Shown: positions 12,541-26,845, numbered from the stretch's first letter. The stretch is DNA of 64,000 nt from Pholis gunnellus (GCA_910591455.2 OU342809.1:5406363-5470362), one strand, 5' to 3'. Numbers and translations: made by a program. Notes: generated from the sequence alone by a model not told the origin.

Positions 12541-12626
12541 CTTTTGTGTGTCGCTGTCTACCACTGCGGTGCTGAAACACACATTTCAGCACTGCAGAGG
12601 TGGACAGCGACGCACACGCACAAAAA
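12541..12626. promoter_or_regulatory. near-perfect inverted repeat carrying two expanded-spacing RE1 (REST) sites; alternatively a microRNA-like hairpin
   Basis: Arms 12545-12577 and 12584-12616 pair over 33 bp around the 6-base loop CACACA. There is one A/A mismatch (12563/12598) and three positions that are G-U in a plus-strand RNA. The right arm reads TTCAGCAC, 9 bases, then GGACAGCG on the plus strand. The left arm reads TTCAGCAC, 9 bases, then AGACAGCG on the minus strand. RE1 half-sites normally have 3 bases between these blocks; REST is also known to bind half-sites spread by a further 5-8 bp, and here the extra spacing is 6. The element could therefore bind two REST molecules. A plus-strand RNA would fold into a stem of pre-miRNA length, but I know no microRNA with this sequence. 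Confidence 0.55.
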
Positions 12627-13886
12627 GCCCCTTAAACACTGCTAAAGCTTCTCACATTTAAATGGCCGACTTCTGCCCTGCACATGGAGTTTTACACATT
12701 TGCACAAGAGTCAAACACACACGTGAGACACCAGCACGCCCCCCCGCCCGTCCTGTCCTGTCCTGTCGTTCACACACAACTGTCCACCCTACAGTGACCC
12801 GTTTAACTGATGATATTCACAGTTTACGTCGTTGACACCTTAATATAGCTTAAAGATAACTTTTCAATAGAAGCCACACTCACGTGACACACAATTCCTT
12901 TTTTACTCTTCCAAAAACTGTGATAGTGGCAACATCAACACGAAAAGGTAGTAGTATTAGTAGTAGCAGTACTAGTAGTAAAACACCAGATAATGCCACA
13001 GTACTCTTAACTTAACTCTCAACAACGACAGCTCCGTTCACATATTTCTGCCCAGTGAGTCATATTCAATGCCTTTAAAGTATCTGACAAGCAACACCGC
13101 TTCAGTGCATCTCCTCAACAATATTATACAGACGCTTTCAACGTTACATTTCTTTTTCATACATACCTATAGTCCTGTTTCATCTGACGACCACAGCGAC
13201 ATTTCAGCAGCTGCATCTGAGGATACAGAGAACTGAAAAAAAACAGAGCAGTGCTGTTAAAAAAATTTCATATTTTCATGTCTGTAGCATCTCAAAAATG
13301 ACTGAGGCATTAAGGCAAATAGCAAGTCGATTTGACACAATTCCAGCAAAATATGTGTTTTTATTTGACACATTTTCAGCCTTAAAAACTCAATTTTAAC
13401 ACAATGGCAGCTTCAAAATACATTTTAATAAACTGGGAGCTGAGAAATGTCCGTATGTGTAGTGTGTGTTGGAATTCAAAAGATCGGTCCTTCAGTGGAT
13501 CTCTAACAAGCCTCAATGGATATATTTTCACATCAGCTGTGGTTTCCCATCAAATTATATTTTACAGTTTTTCAGTAATTAAGTGTGTGTATGCATGCTG
13601 TCTGACAAAGTGTATGTTGTTTGCTGTGATTCAATTTTGTGTGACATAAAACATGAAACATAACATACCTGTGTGCATGTGTGTGTTATGTCCAGTTATA
13701 CAGCAGCCTTACATAGTGACTGCTGTCACGTCGTCCTTTTCACCCGTTCATCCTGCAAGAAACAGAAAGAGCCATTACAAACGCACAACACTCACTGTGT
13801 CACCATACAGTGAACCTGCTATGACACGCACACGCTCGCAAGGGAAAACACACACTCTAATAATACGCTACTGTAGAAACAGAAGG

Positions 13887-13890
<4 letters not shown>

Positions 13891-13932
<42 letters not shown>
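13891..13932. repeat. (AC)n microsatellite
   Basis: Twenty-one AC units, uninterrupted. Confidence 0.95.
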
Positions 13933-13935
<3 letters not shown>

Positions 13936-14077
13936 CACAAATTAAAGAATTTAACAGAACGGCTTCCACATTTTACGTTTCTTCATGTCTGTACAGTCAG
14001 ATCAAAGTATTGCCTTCATTTTTAAAAATAAAAAAATATAAAAAAAATAAAAGGGATCAAGATGTATGTTTAAGTCC

Positions 14078-14078
<1 letters not shown>

Positions 14079-14114
<36 letters not shown>

Positions 14115-14116
14115 AC
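14079..14116. repeat. (AC)n microsatellite
   Basis: About 18 AC units with one T interruption. Confidence 0.95.
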
Positions 14117-14922
14117 CTTTCAACTGTGCATGTATGAGACTAATAAACAGATGTGTATATCTATTCAAACACTCTCACACACACGCTGCGCCACATGTAA
14201 CACTCAAGCGTCCCTCTCTGTGCAACACATCTTTAATATGAACAGCTTGAATCACAGTTTGAAAATAACTCGGTTAAAAAAAAACATCCCATTCAAATTA
14301 CACAAACTGTAAATTCATCAAAAATCATCTCAAATATAAACCTAAATCCACGTTGAAATGAACATCATGAATTACTTGAAATGTAATGATTCATTCTGCC
14401 AAAATCTGGGATCAATAATTATGCAGGGTAAATGTTTCCTCTCAGATATCGAATACGACAAGAAAAGAGGAAAAATAAGGTTTTACATTTAAGCGTCTCA
14501 GTTTTGTATGTTAGAATTAAAACTAGACATTACAGTATAACACAACGTTACTGAATTCATTAATCAAATATAATAACGTAAAATACTAATTTCTCTTTAT
14601 GTATGTTTTAATATGTAGTTATATGTTTAAATAATTGTCTCTCAATTTGACCTATTAAGGATGAAAAATAGGACACACACATTTCCAGCCGTCATAAGTG
14701 TGTGTGACTCTTGGCAGACGTGCGTGCGTTAGTTTCTGTGAATATATTTACTTTTACAAATATTTTTAATACCAATTTAATTCATACTTTATCTAAATGC
14801 AACTCACAAGAATCACGTGTTAATGAAATGAATACCAAACCAAACCCCTCGAACAAACACCAATATTTCACATATGCATAGATGCTCAAAAACAGAATCA
14901 GACCGACATACACTCGCTCTCG

Positions 14923-14928
<6 letters not shown>

Positions 14929-14968
<40 letters not shown>
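14929..14968. repeat. (CA)n microsatellite with (TC)n flank
   Basis: Twenty CA units preceded by a short CGCTCTC-type CT run. Confidence 0.95.
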
Positions 14969-14971
<3 letters not shown>

Positions 14972-15808
14972 AGACAGTCAGTAACACTCTTGTGACTGAA
15001 TGACTTGTGAATGACTGAATGAACATGGAGGGGCAGGGGAATGGATAATCGACTTCCTTTACTATCAGAATAATCACTTTTAAATGTACTCACACTCAGC
15101 CGCCAGTTTGTTTGGCTAAAATGAACGCAGGCCTACAATACACCTCACCTCTGTGAAGGTTATATTGATCAGTTTTATTAAAAACAGTTTGAGATACTGG
15201 CAGGTGTTTCTATTATTTTGTCCACCCCGTTTGTATTAATGATGGTAGGCTAAGTATCAGAAACACCTCTCTGTGTAACGCAATACAATTCAACAGCATC
15301 ACAATCCTAGAAACGGCTTATAAAGTTAAATGTTTAAAACAGTTTAAACGCAAATATTATAACCTTCACGAGGATCAGATTTATTGCAGGACTTTTGTTT
15401 TTCGACGGCTTAATTTTTAGCGAGCTGTACCTAATAAACTGCCACCTGAGTGTAAGCGATTAGCAGATTTAATCCTGACTGGGACCGACTCAAAATAACC
15501 CAATCAGGCAATCTCTTGTTAAGAGACATCAACATATTTTTTGGGGATAATAATTAAAATTGAGGGTGAGGATTTACAAAGCTGACATTTACATTGTTTA
15601 CGTCTGTAAGAACTAGGTATTTCTGTTGGTTTGTATGTGCTAACGCCACAACAGAGATGCAGGAACTCCGTGACAAGGCGTTAGTTGTTGTTCAGGAAAA
15701 CAGACCTCAGATTTATTTAGGAAACAAAACTATTCCCCATCTCAGGAAGGAGGGACCTCCTAGAGTCCCCTGAAGGTCCTCTAATGATTTCCTGCGCCCT
15801 GATGTGAT

Positions 15809-15834
15809 AATATATATATATATATATATATATA
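15809..15834. repeat. (TA)n microsatellite
   Basis: About 13 TA units. Confidence 0.95.
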
Positions 15835-17247
15835 ACCAGTATATTATGATCTAACAAAATCTCTGGATCCAGCTATTTCTGTGACAAAAATGTCAAACAC
15901 TGCTCCAGAATCTGCCATAATTGTCACCCGCTGTCACATCAGGTGTGCTGTTTGCACCCAACGCTCCTCTTCCTAAAACACTCTACAGCTGAAACGTGAA
16001 TTCATCAACTTGCATTGGTTAATTTGTGGCCGTGGCGATTCATAAAACTCACTTATTCGGCTGCTTTTGAGTTGCAGCTGAATGGTTGAATGGTGGCTTT
16101 TTTCTTTTTGAAACGGGTACAAGCAGGTGTGCTTTTAAGCCCAGCTGGAGCGAAAACTTTCTGCATTCAAGGACACAAGCTTGTTGATCTTTTTGACAAC
16201 TGAAACGATTAATTTGCCACTGAACTGTTGTTGTAACTTGACCTGTCCTTCCCTTTTCTTTGCTCCACCTTTGCGTTTGTCTTTCGCATCTATTCTACTT
16301 TTTTCTGTCCCCCCTGCAGTCAAAGATTTTCTGAAAATCAATACAGCATAATAGCCACAATTTCAGTTAAAGTCTAGTTTTTTCAATTTTCAATTTAAAG
16401 TAAATTCTATTCTACTTTTTGCATTCTAGTTTTCACATACAGTAAGTTCTTGATTTCGCAGTAAACACGTTTAGAAATGTTCTGCATGCATACCCTTTTG
16501 TTTTCATCTGAAATGATTACGTCTATTTTCAAAGGCGATTGGACCCATTCTTACTTAAGCAAATAAAAGTCACAGCCATTTACCTTCCCATACTGGCTTT
16601 AGACGGCTTCTGATGCCCGGATGGGGGCCGGGTGTGTCCCACTCAAACCGGCTAGAGTTTGGTCCTACTGGACAAAAAAAGGGTGTCCTTTGATCCAAGC
16701 TCTCTTGCCGCCCGTCCCACTGCCTCCTCCCTCCCTGCCGGTCCTTCATTGTTCCTTTCTGCTTCATCGGCTGTGTGAGTTCCCGCTCTCTTTCCTCTCA
16801 CAATCATCTTTTAAGTCCTACAAAGACAAAAAATAAAGAGAGATTCAGGAGAAAACATGGAGATCACACCCTTTTTAGTGGCATGCATGCACACTAACAC
16901 ACAACTGGGTGCAACAAATGACCCTGTCAGTACTAAGATGTTGTGAAAAAACACAGGACAGGCGGAAAAAGTTAAATACTGTACAGCAGTACAGTGAGAA
17001 ATTCTTTTTTTTTCATATCCTGAAGCAAATATTTAACACATGTATGGAGTTGGGGCTGTAATTAATAGAATAACAGTCTGTATGAGTGCAGGTAAGAGGG
17101 GTACGACTGCTTTTGGGGCGGTACACAAACCGCTGGTGTCCCGCTTTTCTCAACCCCTCCGGTCCACAAGACAGACGGCTCACAGTTCCCCTTTAGTGGC
17201 AAGACGGGTTCTTCATCTGCTGCAACGTTATGCTGAGATGCTGAGAT

Positions 17248-17360
17248 ACACTCACACTCACTCACACACTCACACACTCACACACTCACACACTCACACA
17301 CTCACACACTCACACTCACTCACACACTCACACACTCGCACACTCACACACTCAAACACA
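17248..17360. repeat. (CACACACT)n short tandem repeat
   Basis: An octamer, CACACACT, repeats about 13 times with occasional six-base variants (CACACT) and one G substitution. It is clearly different from the plain CA runs. Confidence 0.9.
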
Positions 17361-20280
17361 TGTAAATGAATGAGAATATATCACATATGAGACTATACGA
17401 TGTATGTCAAAAACACACACTGTTTGAGATGCACACAAAAACCAAAATATAGTGAGGTAATGTCATCAGGAATACACAGTAAATGAGAGTCTACACACAC
17501 ACACGGACACACACACACACAACTGTGTTGCTTTTATCTAATTGTGTAGTTTAACTTCTTTTGGCATCTTCTTAAGCTTTCTAATCATCTTCTTCTTTAT
17601 CTTGCGGTTCTTGACCCCTGCCCCAACACAAATTCCTTGTACACGCATACTTTTTGACTAAAGTCTGATTCTGATTTTAAGCATCAACTTGTGAAATTTT
17701 AATTTAATTTATCTTACATTAGACCCACATTTTTCAAATTGGTTGGTGTTTTTGTTTTTCAGCGTGTTTCTTGTATTTCATTCATCTCACTCTCCTGTAT
17801 ACATGGTCCTTGCTGCTCTATGAGTTTTACCTTAAAGCACACTGGGTTCACGTGTAATCGAATGTGCTAAACATAAATGCATTACCTCGATAAAAGAAAT
17901 GCCAACATAGATGACATGTTACAAAAACAAAGTTGGATAATTCTCTCAGTCTAATTCTCCTCTTTTGCTGCAAGAATAGTCTGAAAAGCAATCCATTTTA
18001 ATTTTAAAAAGAGTTTGACATCAACCCCCTTCAGCACCAGCTCTCTGAGTGCTGCTCTGTGCCTTCAGCTGCACACTCAGCCATTTTATGTCTGACACGA
18101 GGAGGCTTCACTGAGGCTGCACTGCTCGTGAAAGGAACCCGTTTAGCCTTAAAGAAAACTCCTACATGGAGAATAAACACACGTAGACGCCGTCAACGTC
18201 TGCGCTAATGACACTATGCTTCAGTTATTCCTCATCAGGAGAACTCACATGCATGACTGCAGAACCCAATGAGTGCTCACAACAAAATGGCCGACCTGCA
18301 TCTTGAAGGATAACTTATACATGTTTGAATAAACATCCGGGAGGTCAAAATAAAACACAGAGAATCTGATTTCACCTGCATTTGTAGCTTTTGTCCGACA
18401 ACCTGCAGTTTTAACTATTTTTTTTTTAAGGATTATTGTGAAGAACAATATTTTTTTGGTGCATAAGAAAAGTATGATGATCAAATAAAGCTGGTCAGGC
18501 ATTTAAAACTGCCTCTTTTTCACAACAGTTGTGAAATAATATTTTAAATGTGGTATTATTAGATGAGATTTACTTTTCCTTTCTTTGTTTTCATGTTTGT
18601 TGAAGAAAGATTTGACTTTCTCAAAGTTGTAATAGTTTAAAAAATCTATTTTGTTTGTGCACTCTTCAAATTATTCAAATCCTCACAATCAGGCAAGTTT
18701 GCATTGAATGTAGAATGATTTTGTTCAGCAGGTAAGGACTCTGCCAGTGAAAGCCTTCTCTGTTAGCTACGATGAAGGTTTGGATCTTTTTCAACAAAAA
18801 GAAACTTCTAAAAATGTCTTCAGAGAGATTTTGTGACTTATGACGGTGAAACTGCTGCTGTTGAATGACTGAATAAACATCATGTGGGAGACACTGATAA
18901 ATGACATTTTCTGGCATAAAAAAAGTCAATTAAAAGTATTCAATCAAATCAATCAGCAGCTTCCATCCACACACACTGACCGTAGTAGCTTTTACAAAAA
19001 CCTCTGGAAGAGCTTTACGTTATCTCTCTTTGTGTTCATCCGTGGTCGGGCGTGCTTTATGACGGGGCAAAGATGTGTCTCTAGCTGACAGATTACATTT
19101 TTAAGTTGTCTTTATTTTCCCACAATTGGGCAAGTTTGAAGCATTTCATGTGAAACAGTCACAGTAGTCAGCACCCACTCTGAAAATGTATCAAGTAAAA
19201 TACAGTTTTCTCTAAAAATTAAAGTACTTGTGAGGCTTTATGTAAAGTTTAAAAAATCATTAAGAAGAACAAAATCATTACATTTAACACCAGTTATATA
19301 TGAACATCAACTGGATCGACTTTCTACATAAGGTGGCGAGACAATTAAAAAAAGCCGAGAGAAATGATCATCATCCAATTAAGAATCATGTGAGAGTATT
19401 TTCTATCTGTAAACGTTTGACTTCCCATCAATCTGCAGCGTCTCGGCGACATAAGGTGTGTCCAAAAATAACCCTGTTGATGTAACAGACGGACAAACGT
19501 TGTTTGTAAAAGCAAGAAAAACATCTGGCCATATCTGCACAGAAGCACCAAAAGTTATTTTTGTTTCGTTTCTTTTGTCTCTGAATGAACTAAATGATAT
19601 GTTGAATTAAATAGATGGATTGAAAAAAGGGAAATCTTTTCCTTATTTGCTTTTAATTTGTACTCTTTTATAGTATAAAGCAGTGTATTCAGTCAAGTGA
19701 AGTTATATTTTTAAAGCCCAGTATCACAAGTCACATATCTGTTGAAAGGAGCTTTGTATCTCCGTCCTCAGACACTCGATGTGTGACTCTTTCCTTGTTC
19801 CTGTCTCAGAGTTATTCACCATCTTTATGATCTTTGAGGTGCTACGGAGGCTACAGAGATACATTTGCTGTGATTATTATTATAATCATATCACTGTATT
19901 GACAAACCAGCGGATTGAGTGGTCCCACCTGTATACAGATACATAGATTTTAAGTCTTTTGTACATTTTGGTTACAGTATTTATTTTTGTCTGCATGCAA
20001 CGGACTCTAATCCGAGCAGCAAACGAGAGAATCATTTTAAATTGCTGCTGTACATCTCCGACATCATAGTATAGCTGTAAGTTTGGACACAAGTTTGGAC
20101 TGATCACAACTCATTTACTGTGGAATGATCACAGATGAGCAACCGTTTGATGGTATATTTATATATTTATATTTTGTTTTATACATTTTTAATCAAAATA
20201 ATAGATATTGTTTTCTATATATTCTCAAACAGCTTCCGCCCTGATCTTCGCTCTTTTGTTTTTTCAAACACACTTACAGG

Positions 20281-20580
20281 CCAGAAAAGGTTAAAACACC
20301 CTAAAATAAACCTTTCAGCAAACATTTTCCTTTCCAATTGAACTACTTCTAGAGTAAAAAGGTAGACTTGACTTTGAGAATGTGTCTTTAAACATTTTTT
20401 TTAAGAAGTCTACAGACTTTTATTGCCTTTATGTGTGTGTCAACATTCACAAACTGCCGTGACACTGTGTTGGTCTCAATTAGTTGAAACACACAAATAA
20501 ATACACATTCACTATTTAACCGCCACATTTGGTTACACAGCTGTGTGTGTGTAGAAATGCATCTGACTAATATCATAAAT
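20281..20580. repeat. diverged repeated block, copy 1
   Basis: The order of short matches (TTAAAACACCCTAAAATAAAC, then an AGTAAAAAGGTA segment, then GTGTCTTTAAA, then TCTCAATTAGTTGAAACA) is repeated in the same order at 22029-22230. The match is patchy, so an old duplication or two copies of an old repeat is likely. Confidence 0.45.
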
Positions 20581-20847
20581 GCAGATTATTGCAGATTAAT
20601 CCTAAATTTCTGTTACACATCATCAATATTACACATGTTTGGACTGTAAAAGACAATACAGAACTGATCATGACTCTGTTATTACTGAAGGATCATAAAT
20701 GAACCAGCGAGTTGAGAAAATAAAGTCTAATTTATCACTAACTTAAGACAATATGTATCAAAATAAATTAACAGTTTATATTTGATGAAACACTGTGAAC
20801 TATATTGCTTTTCCGGTGATCTTGACACTGAGTTTGTTCAATTTAGT

Positions 20848-20848
<1 letters not shown>

Positions 20849-20921
<73 letters not shown>
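20849..20921. repeat. (CA)n microsatellite
   Basis: About 36 uninterrupted CA units. Confidence 0.95.
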
Positions 20922-20925
<4 letters not shown>

Positions 20926-22028
20926 ACATTTCTTTTAAAGATGTTGTTTGCTGTTTTGGAAACTAAAATGTGCTGTCATATATTAAAGTGTATTTAAAAT
21001 ATGTTGTTGCATGTTGAAAAGGAAGAAACTCTGCAGACATTGTGTTTGTGCATTATTCAATTAACTGTATAATAAAAGCTAACAAAAGCTCCACTGATAC
21101 TAAACATGATTTAATCAACACGGTCTGGTGTAAATTTCTTCACATCTTTTCTATATTTCACTCACTAACATGTGACATATTTGTGCGTGTGGCGTTGGGA
21201 TGCCGCACACTCGGTCTGAGTCAGTATTAACATCAGTTTATGCACAAACTAGAGAGAGGCTCTTTGCTAATGAAACTGTTTCAGAACTGATTGTGTAAAA
21301 CTAAAAAAGCATACAGTTATCAGGCTGTAAAAAAAACACTGATGACGATAATTTCCTAAAATATCTGAGTGCTGTTGATATGTTTCCTCTTTTCCTTCCT
21401 CACACTAACTGATGTGCTGTTTTCTAAAGATGCTCAAAAGTGAAAATATGGAAAAATGAATGAAAATGAGTAAGAAAACCAAAATCAGTTTGTTCCAGTG
21501 GTCATGATACACACACAGGGATTCTTAAAAAAGATTGTTAGTTGAATTTTGCTTTTTTTTTTCTCACTGTTTTCTTCTTCGAAGGATATATTTAGCAGTA
21601 AAACCGTTTAGATGCATGTAGAAATCATCTTACTGCAACTGTCCATATTAATGATACTTCCTATAAGCTAGGGATGGGTTAAATGCAGAGGTCAAATTTT
21701 GTGTATGTGTATATGTATATGACAATAAAAATACATTAGCTATTATCTTATCTTATGTTTTAGTACATTTTGAAGTCTCTAGAGATGCAAAAACTTTAAA
21801 TGTGTAACTGTACAAAATGTAACTTGTCATGATGATGTGGAAAGACATCTAAGACTGACTGATATTTACTTTTAATATTTCTAACTAATGTATTGAACAA
21901 GTTTGAAATACATTTTGTTCTCTCTGTATATAATCAATTTCAGCTTCCTCGTTGTTCTATGAAACAGAAAACAAACATATCTCATTCTCAAAATTCCTAT
22001 CACAAATCACAACTCTAAGGAAAGAATA

Positions 22029-22230
22029 AAAGGATTAAAACACCCCAAAATAAACAGATGAGAAAACTGCATTTTCACATTCACGTGCTTCTGAAGTAAA
22101 AATGTACATGTGACCTTAATGTGTCTTAAAAAAAAGATAAAAGGTGCGTCTCAATAAGATGAAAACAACACACACAAAAACCAGTGAAAATGTAACCTCC
22201 AGTGTGTGTTTGAAAGCAACGTGTACATTT
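22029..22230. repeat. diverged repeated block, copy 2
   Basis: Colinear partner of 20281-20580 (TTAAAACACCCCAAAATAAAC, AGTAAAAATGTACATG, GTGTCTTAAAA, TCTCAATAAGATGAAAAC). Confidence 0.45.
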
Positions 22231-24460
22231 CAAGTTAAAGTAAAATATTCCCTTAATTCACTTACTCTCTCCACAATTCACACAGTAAAACCAAAACTCT
22301 AAATGTTGAAAATAGACGAATAACAGTTTTTAAAGACAGTGAAATGAAAAATACATTTTCCATGCTCTAATCCTCTGTCCTTCATTTATCTCTTGTTTGA
22401 GTGTTTTAATATAAAAAACACTCTTTTTTTCTCCCGGACGGGGCGGTTACATAAATGTATTCAATCAAATGTGACACGGGGCGACTAGCCCAACATATAA
22501 ATCACCACACTTGACCTTTAGCTCTATAGTGTTGGTAGTAATATTCCCAGTGAGAGGTGTACGTGTGTGTTTGTCAGCTTTGTAAACACTTCCAAAGACT
22601 GTGGTTGTTGTCTAATCTATTCATGTAACCTGATCTAACACACAGAGAGGTGTGTGTGTGTGGAGGGAAACAGTTCATCACAATACTGAGACTAAAGATG
22701 CTCCAACTGCCATTTCGCTGTGACTTTAAGAAGACAGAATTAGACAAATTTAGTCTGTCGACGCCTTTTGAACTTTTCTGTTAAATAGCTGACAAATAAC
22801 AGTAAGTGTTTGATGTAACTTGAGGGGATAACTGGCCACTTAAAGTCGTCTTTCTCTCTCTGAAGAAGTGGATAAGGGCATAGATTTGGCGAGGACACAA
22901 TGGGTATTTTCTTCTTTTTTTTTTAGACTCTCTTTTAGTTTCCTCCATAACTTTACGACAGATAACGTTGTATTTGCATCTTTGCATCCAAAAAGTCTTC
23001 TCTAATGTTTTACTCAAAATATTTCTATAAATAAAAGTATTTAACAAAATAAAAAAGCCCTGAGTCGTGTTTGCAACAACCTCGACCAGAAAGGTAGCGC
23101 AGCCACTCAGATCTCCTCTCATCTGGACGTTGGTGACTGGACCGTCAGAGAAACTAAGAGGACGAAGAAGTGAGAAAATCAACCTGAAACAATCAAGAGA
23201 CCATTTGAAGGAGGGAGGAGAGATGTGTGACGTGTTATTAAATATTCAGTATACCAGCAGCAGTAGATATGACTGACTGTGTAATCATGTTTAGTTTGTT
23301 CAACATCCGGCAAGGAAATTGAGTCAGATTTATGTAGTGCTGCCACACGCAGAGCAGCTGTCACAAAATAAAACATAAATGTGACTGATTCATTTCATTC
23401 TTCAACATGTTAAGACTTCCAGCACATAATAAATGTCAGAAAAAGGTTCAACACTTCAAAACAACTCGGACTGAGGACAAAACATTCAAGATAAGTGGAT
23501 GTTTGAAAATGTGGAGGTTAATTATGACTTTTTAATGTTTCTTTTTTAACTGTTTATATCGTTTTGTGTTCTTTTTAATGTGTTACTGTGTGATCCAGAC
23601 TTTTAGTTTTAAAGTTTCTGTGTGGAACTTGAAGACAGAAAAATAATGACATTATTAAAATGAGTGGAGTGTTGCTCAAGAGCACTTTGAATCACCGCAC
23701 GTGTATTTCAGGCCCGGATCAGACTTGACGCTTTGCTTTTAATCTGTGGGCTTCAGTTGTGGAGACACGACTGTGAATCATTCTAAACATAATACTTTAG
23801 AAGTAACAGCAACACTAATGTTTTCATGTGGTGTCTGATACACAAGCAAAACTGTGTTATACACAAAGTAAATTTGGACGATTAAACTTTTAATTGTGTT
23901 TTCTAAAAGTAGAATGCAGAACCTGTTACACTAAAACTGTCTTTGCTCTCCACAGAAGAAAATCCATATCTGTCTTACATACTGTACATATTAATATCTA
24001 TTGTATTTTATTATGCTCACACTATAAATATGAAGGCGTTCCTAAAAAGGCACTCTGATTCTGGGTTTTATATAATATGATTATTCATTGTATTTTGCGT
24101 CCTAAAATAAAATTCCACTCTATATATTTGGTGTGTTGACACCAGTTTCAGAGCCAGATGTTCTATAAATAACCTCAACACATAAAAACCAAATGACACA
24201 TTCAATATTAATTATAACTTGAAATGAGCTTCATATGGATTTATCAAAATACGTTAATTCTGTTTTTTGAAGTATGATTAGTAAAACATGGCAGGTTAAC
24301 TTTGTTGTTTGTTATTTAGACTGTAATAAATGATAAATGTTTATGTCGGCGTTCATAAATATTATTTATCCAAAAATACAAGTGGGGTGGAAAAAGGCAA
24401 ATAAATGATTAAACATGTTTGGGGAAAATTTGAACATGACTGTGTTTATTAATAACTGCA

Positions 24461-24462
<2 letters not shown>

Positions 24463-24520
<58 letters not shown>
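24463..24520. repeat. (GT)n microsatellite
   Basis: Twenty-nine GT units, followed by a short CAGT repeat. Confidence 0.95.
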
Positions 24521-24521
<1 letters not shown>

Positions 24522-25289
24522 AGTCAGTCAGTGCAGAAAGATCAAGAAAAAAAAAAGTGTGTGTGAGTCATAAAGTGTTAACAAGAGTGCGTCAGCATAC
24601 GAATGAGAATCTAGTTGTGAAGTTGTGTATTCCTGACAGCTGCTTGTGAGATTGTGTGAGTGTGTGCATGTCACCGTATGTTTTTTTTGTATATACGTGT
24701 GTATGCGTGTGTGTCCATTTACAGTTAAGACAAAGTGAGGAACAGAGTTTGGAGTCACTTTTGATTCAACTTGTTCATGAAAGGCTTTTTGTTGAATATT
24801 TAAAAAGAATAACTATAAATTCATTAAAATAATTTAAGGTATAACGTATAAACAGTTTCAGTTTTTCTTTATAGTTTGAATTGACTAAATTAAAAGTCAA
24901 CTGAAACAACTTAATTAGAAGTTGTTTGTCCCAACGACGGTTCAGAAACACTTGGACTTGAAGTAATAGCCGCAAACCGAAGAAACTATTCTTGGTCCTA
25001 AACGTACTTGTATGTTTATACGTGTATTCTTACAAGCCTGTCTGTTGATGCTTTGACTAACAGCGTACGACAAATATATCCCAGAAAATACATTCAACCT
25101 TCTGACGTGTGGGTGCGCAAATAAGATGAATGTGAAATAGACTATTGTCTATTTATATTTGAAAGTGTGTGTCTGAATTAAATGGGCTGCTGTGATGCTT
25201 TACTCACCTACGTCTACAGAGCCACAGAGGCAGCTCTCACACCACTGATGACGTCCGGACACACTGCTGTGTTATATCTCTCTGTATAA

Positions 25290-25318
<29 letters not shown>
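25290..25318. repeat. (TG)n microsatellite
   Basis: About 14 TG units. Confidence 0.95.
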
Positions 25319-25320
<2 letters not shown>

Positions 25321-26345
25321 CGTTTTCTGCGTCAGGGGTCACAGAGTTACTTACCTCTTACCAAACCTTCCCTTCCCTGCTTCCCACTTTCCTGAAACAT
25401 TTCCCAACACCACCTATGGGGCGAGCCAGCTGCTTTCTTTTGACTCATACACCTAAAACGTGTGTGTGTGTGTCGGTTAGCGGAGGTGAAATACTAGGTA
25501 CATGGGTCAGATTCAAAGTCAATATATACATTACATCTGGTGTAAAAGTATGGAGAGATGCTGTCATAACCAGGAGGGTGGAGTCTGCGTCAGGACATCC
25601 TGGCAGAGAACAGAAGCCTCCGATCCAAACTCACATGGCATTTTGCCCTCCGGTAGCGCACACACACACACACACATTGCACTACACTTCCGTCCGGAAA
25701 TGTGCCCCCACCACACCACACCATGCCGCTTCATATTTTGGTGCAGAGCTCAGCAAAATAATAGGTACGCCTGTTTCCATGCATCGCTGTAAAATATCGA
25801 CTTTTGTGTGAAAAAATTAGAATCAGGTCCTGATTCTGAATCAGATATTAAAGCTGCCAATTGTCTAATTAGTTGTTGTGTCCTTCTGTCTTTCACCACA
25901 AAGATATAAAACAGTTCAAATAACTGTATCCACTGTTGATGATTCTCAAAGTTATTATCAGACAAAGGTAGCAAATATTAAAGCCTCAATCAGGAATATT
26001 CTGAACGGAGATAATAGTTTTGAGGTCAGTGTCTGTCGGCTTCATTTGGTCTTTCTACCTTTAAATATAAAAGTTATGACCAACAGTTCATTCATAATTT
26101 TACAAAAAGGACGGGGACCTTGTATCGACACCATCGTTCTCAACCACTTTGAGCACTAGTCTCAGTAGACACAGAAGGTGTGATATGTAAACATTTAGTA
26201 ATATTAATAAAACTGTAGGAAGATTTATTTCACCTTTGGATGGGACCAGGCTCGCTGGTCTTTGTCTGTTCTTTAAGCTGATAAACCAACAGTTCATGAT
26301 GATCATGAAAAGCAACTGCCTCTGTCAACTAAGTCGCTCTTTTTC

Positions 26346-26426
26346 ATTTTTACATTACATTACAGTCATTTAGCAGACGCTTTTGACTGTAATGTAATCT
26401 AATGTAATGTAATGTAATGTAAAAAC
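26346..26426. repeat. short palindromic interspersed repeat with TCATTTAGCAGACGCTTTT core
   Basis: The arms TTACATTACAGTCA and TGACTGTAATGTAA flank the core CATTTAGCAGACGCTTTTGAC and continue into TAATG repeats. The core string followed by a T-rich stretch is a widespread interspersed sequence in ray-finned fish as I remember it; I cannot assign the family. Confidence 0.5.
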
Positions 26427-26845
26427 TTAAATAACAAGTAAGAGCTTCTAACTTGTGGTTGCCTATGAAACTCTCCTGATTGAATAGTAAGTAGAAACAA
26501 GGAGCAACTCCATTGAAAACATCAGATTCATTGATAAAAAGTCAAAGGAAGAGATGAGATGTAGGTGAGATATATATGTGTCCCAATGAGCACTGCAGCA
26601 AAAAACGAGGCTAATGAGGCTCATGGGTACTGTAGTATTTGTTTTACTGGGATGCTAGTTAGAAAAAGCTGACAGAAAACAACGTGTTGTTAAATCATAC
26701 TATCATTTTATCATCTGTGGGAGATCATCATGCTTCTGTGATGAGTAACATTGCAGTTATTCTTAAAGGTAAACTTTTAAAACAAAAATTAATGGAGGGA
26801 ACATTTTCTACAACCAGTGTCTCCACTTAGTTTTAAACTGTATAG

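Noticed and set aside
17248..17360. CRISPR-like array
   Set aside because: The repeat is a simple octamer without unique spacers, and the DNA is vertebrate.
18030..18060. TTCAGCACC at 18 kb as an RE1
   Set aside because: A perfect left half, but no GGACAG right half at an allowed distance on the same strand.
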